A stretch of 5,303 nt of DNA from Dehalococcoidia bacterium (GTDB taxonomy: Bacteria > Chloroflexota > Dehalococcoidia > Dehalococcoidales > W498). Shown here in pieces: positions 5,203 through 5,303 of the stretch; position 1 is the first letter of the stretch; every line of letters starts with the position of its first letter. The translations under genes were made by a program, and so were the position numbers. The notes below the pieces were generated by a model. The model searched no databases, had not been told where the DNA came from, and worked only from the letters and a program-made list of their open reading frames with translations. Where the stretch lies: NCBI GenBank assembly GCA_030608125.1, contig JAUWEU010000057.1, forward strand, positions 1 to 5,303. Direction: 5' to 3'.

Positions 5203-5303
5203 TTTTTCCCGAAGGTCTGATTAATTTGTTGGCAGGTCTTCTGGCTTTTGGCTCCTCCTACTCCTTGAGTCCTTCCCATTTCGTTAAAACGAAACAGTGG
5301 CAT
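5196..5303 (-). ncRNA. Cobalamin (B12) riboswitch, 3' half
   Basis: Read 5' to 3' on the minus strand, the conserved landmarks of a cobalamin aptamer occur in order. GCCACTG (5301-5295) is followed by a variable hairpin TTTCGT/ACGAAA, then GGGAAGG (5277-5271), then the B12 box AAGCCAGAAGACCTGCC (5247-5231), which fits the known consensus. Next is a hairpin TCAGACCT/AGGTTTGA (5220-5213 with 5203-5196, one G-U pair) whose loop contains CGGG. This fits P13/L13, where the loop kisses a CCCG-type L5. The 5' half, with P1-P5 and L5, lies beyond the right edge, so the aptamer class and the kissing partner cannot be confirmed here. It should repress the dehydrogenase and trpD-like genes when cobalamin is bound. 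Confidence 0.92.

Overview
The window looks like a chromosomal piece of a moderate-GC bacterium with strong AGGAGG-type ribosome binding sites. The best guess is a Chloroflexota/Dehalococcoidia-type anaerobe. That guess rests on the gene mix, mainly a cobalamin-riboswitch-controlled alcohol dehydrogenase / TrpD-like pair, and not on any marker gene, so it is tentative.

Layout, left to right. Bases 1-402 hold no convincing gene. They carry one copy of a dispersed repeat, a perfect 11-bp hairpin, a purine-rich tract and a good sigma70-type promoter. That promoter drives two plus-strand envelope genes: a small three-helix DUF4870/Tic20-like membrane protein (403-759) and a tryptophan-rich lipoprotein of unknown function (823-1293). 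Converging on them from the minus strand is a two-gene unit, an MscS-family mechanosensitive channel (1741-2613) followed 9 nt later by a gamma-glutamylcyclotransferase-fold protein (1330-1731), with its own likely promoter at 2657-2685. The spacer 2632-2886 holds a second copy of the dispersed repeat.

The right half is the most interesting part. It is a minus-strand operon made of a zinc-dependent medium-chain dehydrogenase (4078-5118) and a divergent anthranilate-phosphoribosyltransferase-family protein (2887-3999). Upstream of it (5149-5303) is the 3' half of a cobalamin riboswitch, with a B12 box, a P13 hairpin whose loop can make the L5 kissing contact, an overlapping antiterminator and an intrinsic terminator. 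The operon should therefore be switched off when cobalamin is plentiful. This points to a role in making, remodelling or sparing corrinoids rather than in tryptophan synthesis. The TrpD-like protein departs from the usual anthranilate-binding motif (KHGAR in place of KHGNR), and phosphoribosylation of an aromatic lower-ligand base is a testable hypothesis.

The junction between these two genes has undergone a 61-bp tandem duplication. It copied the end of the dehydrogenase gene, the ribosome binding site and the start of the trpD-like gene. One start codon and one dehydrogenase tail survive in use, and the other copies are decayed relics.
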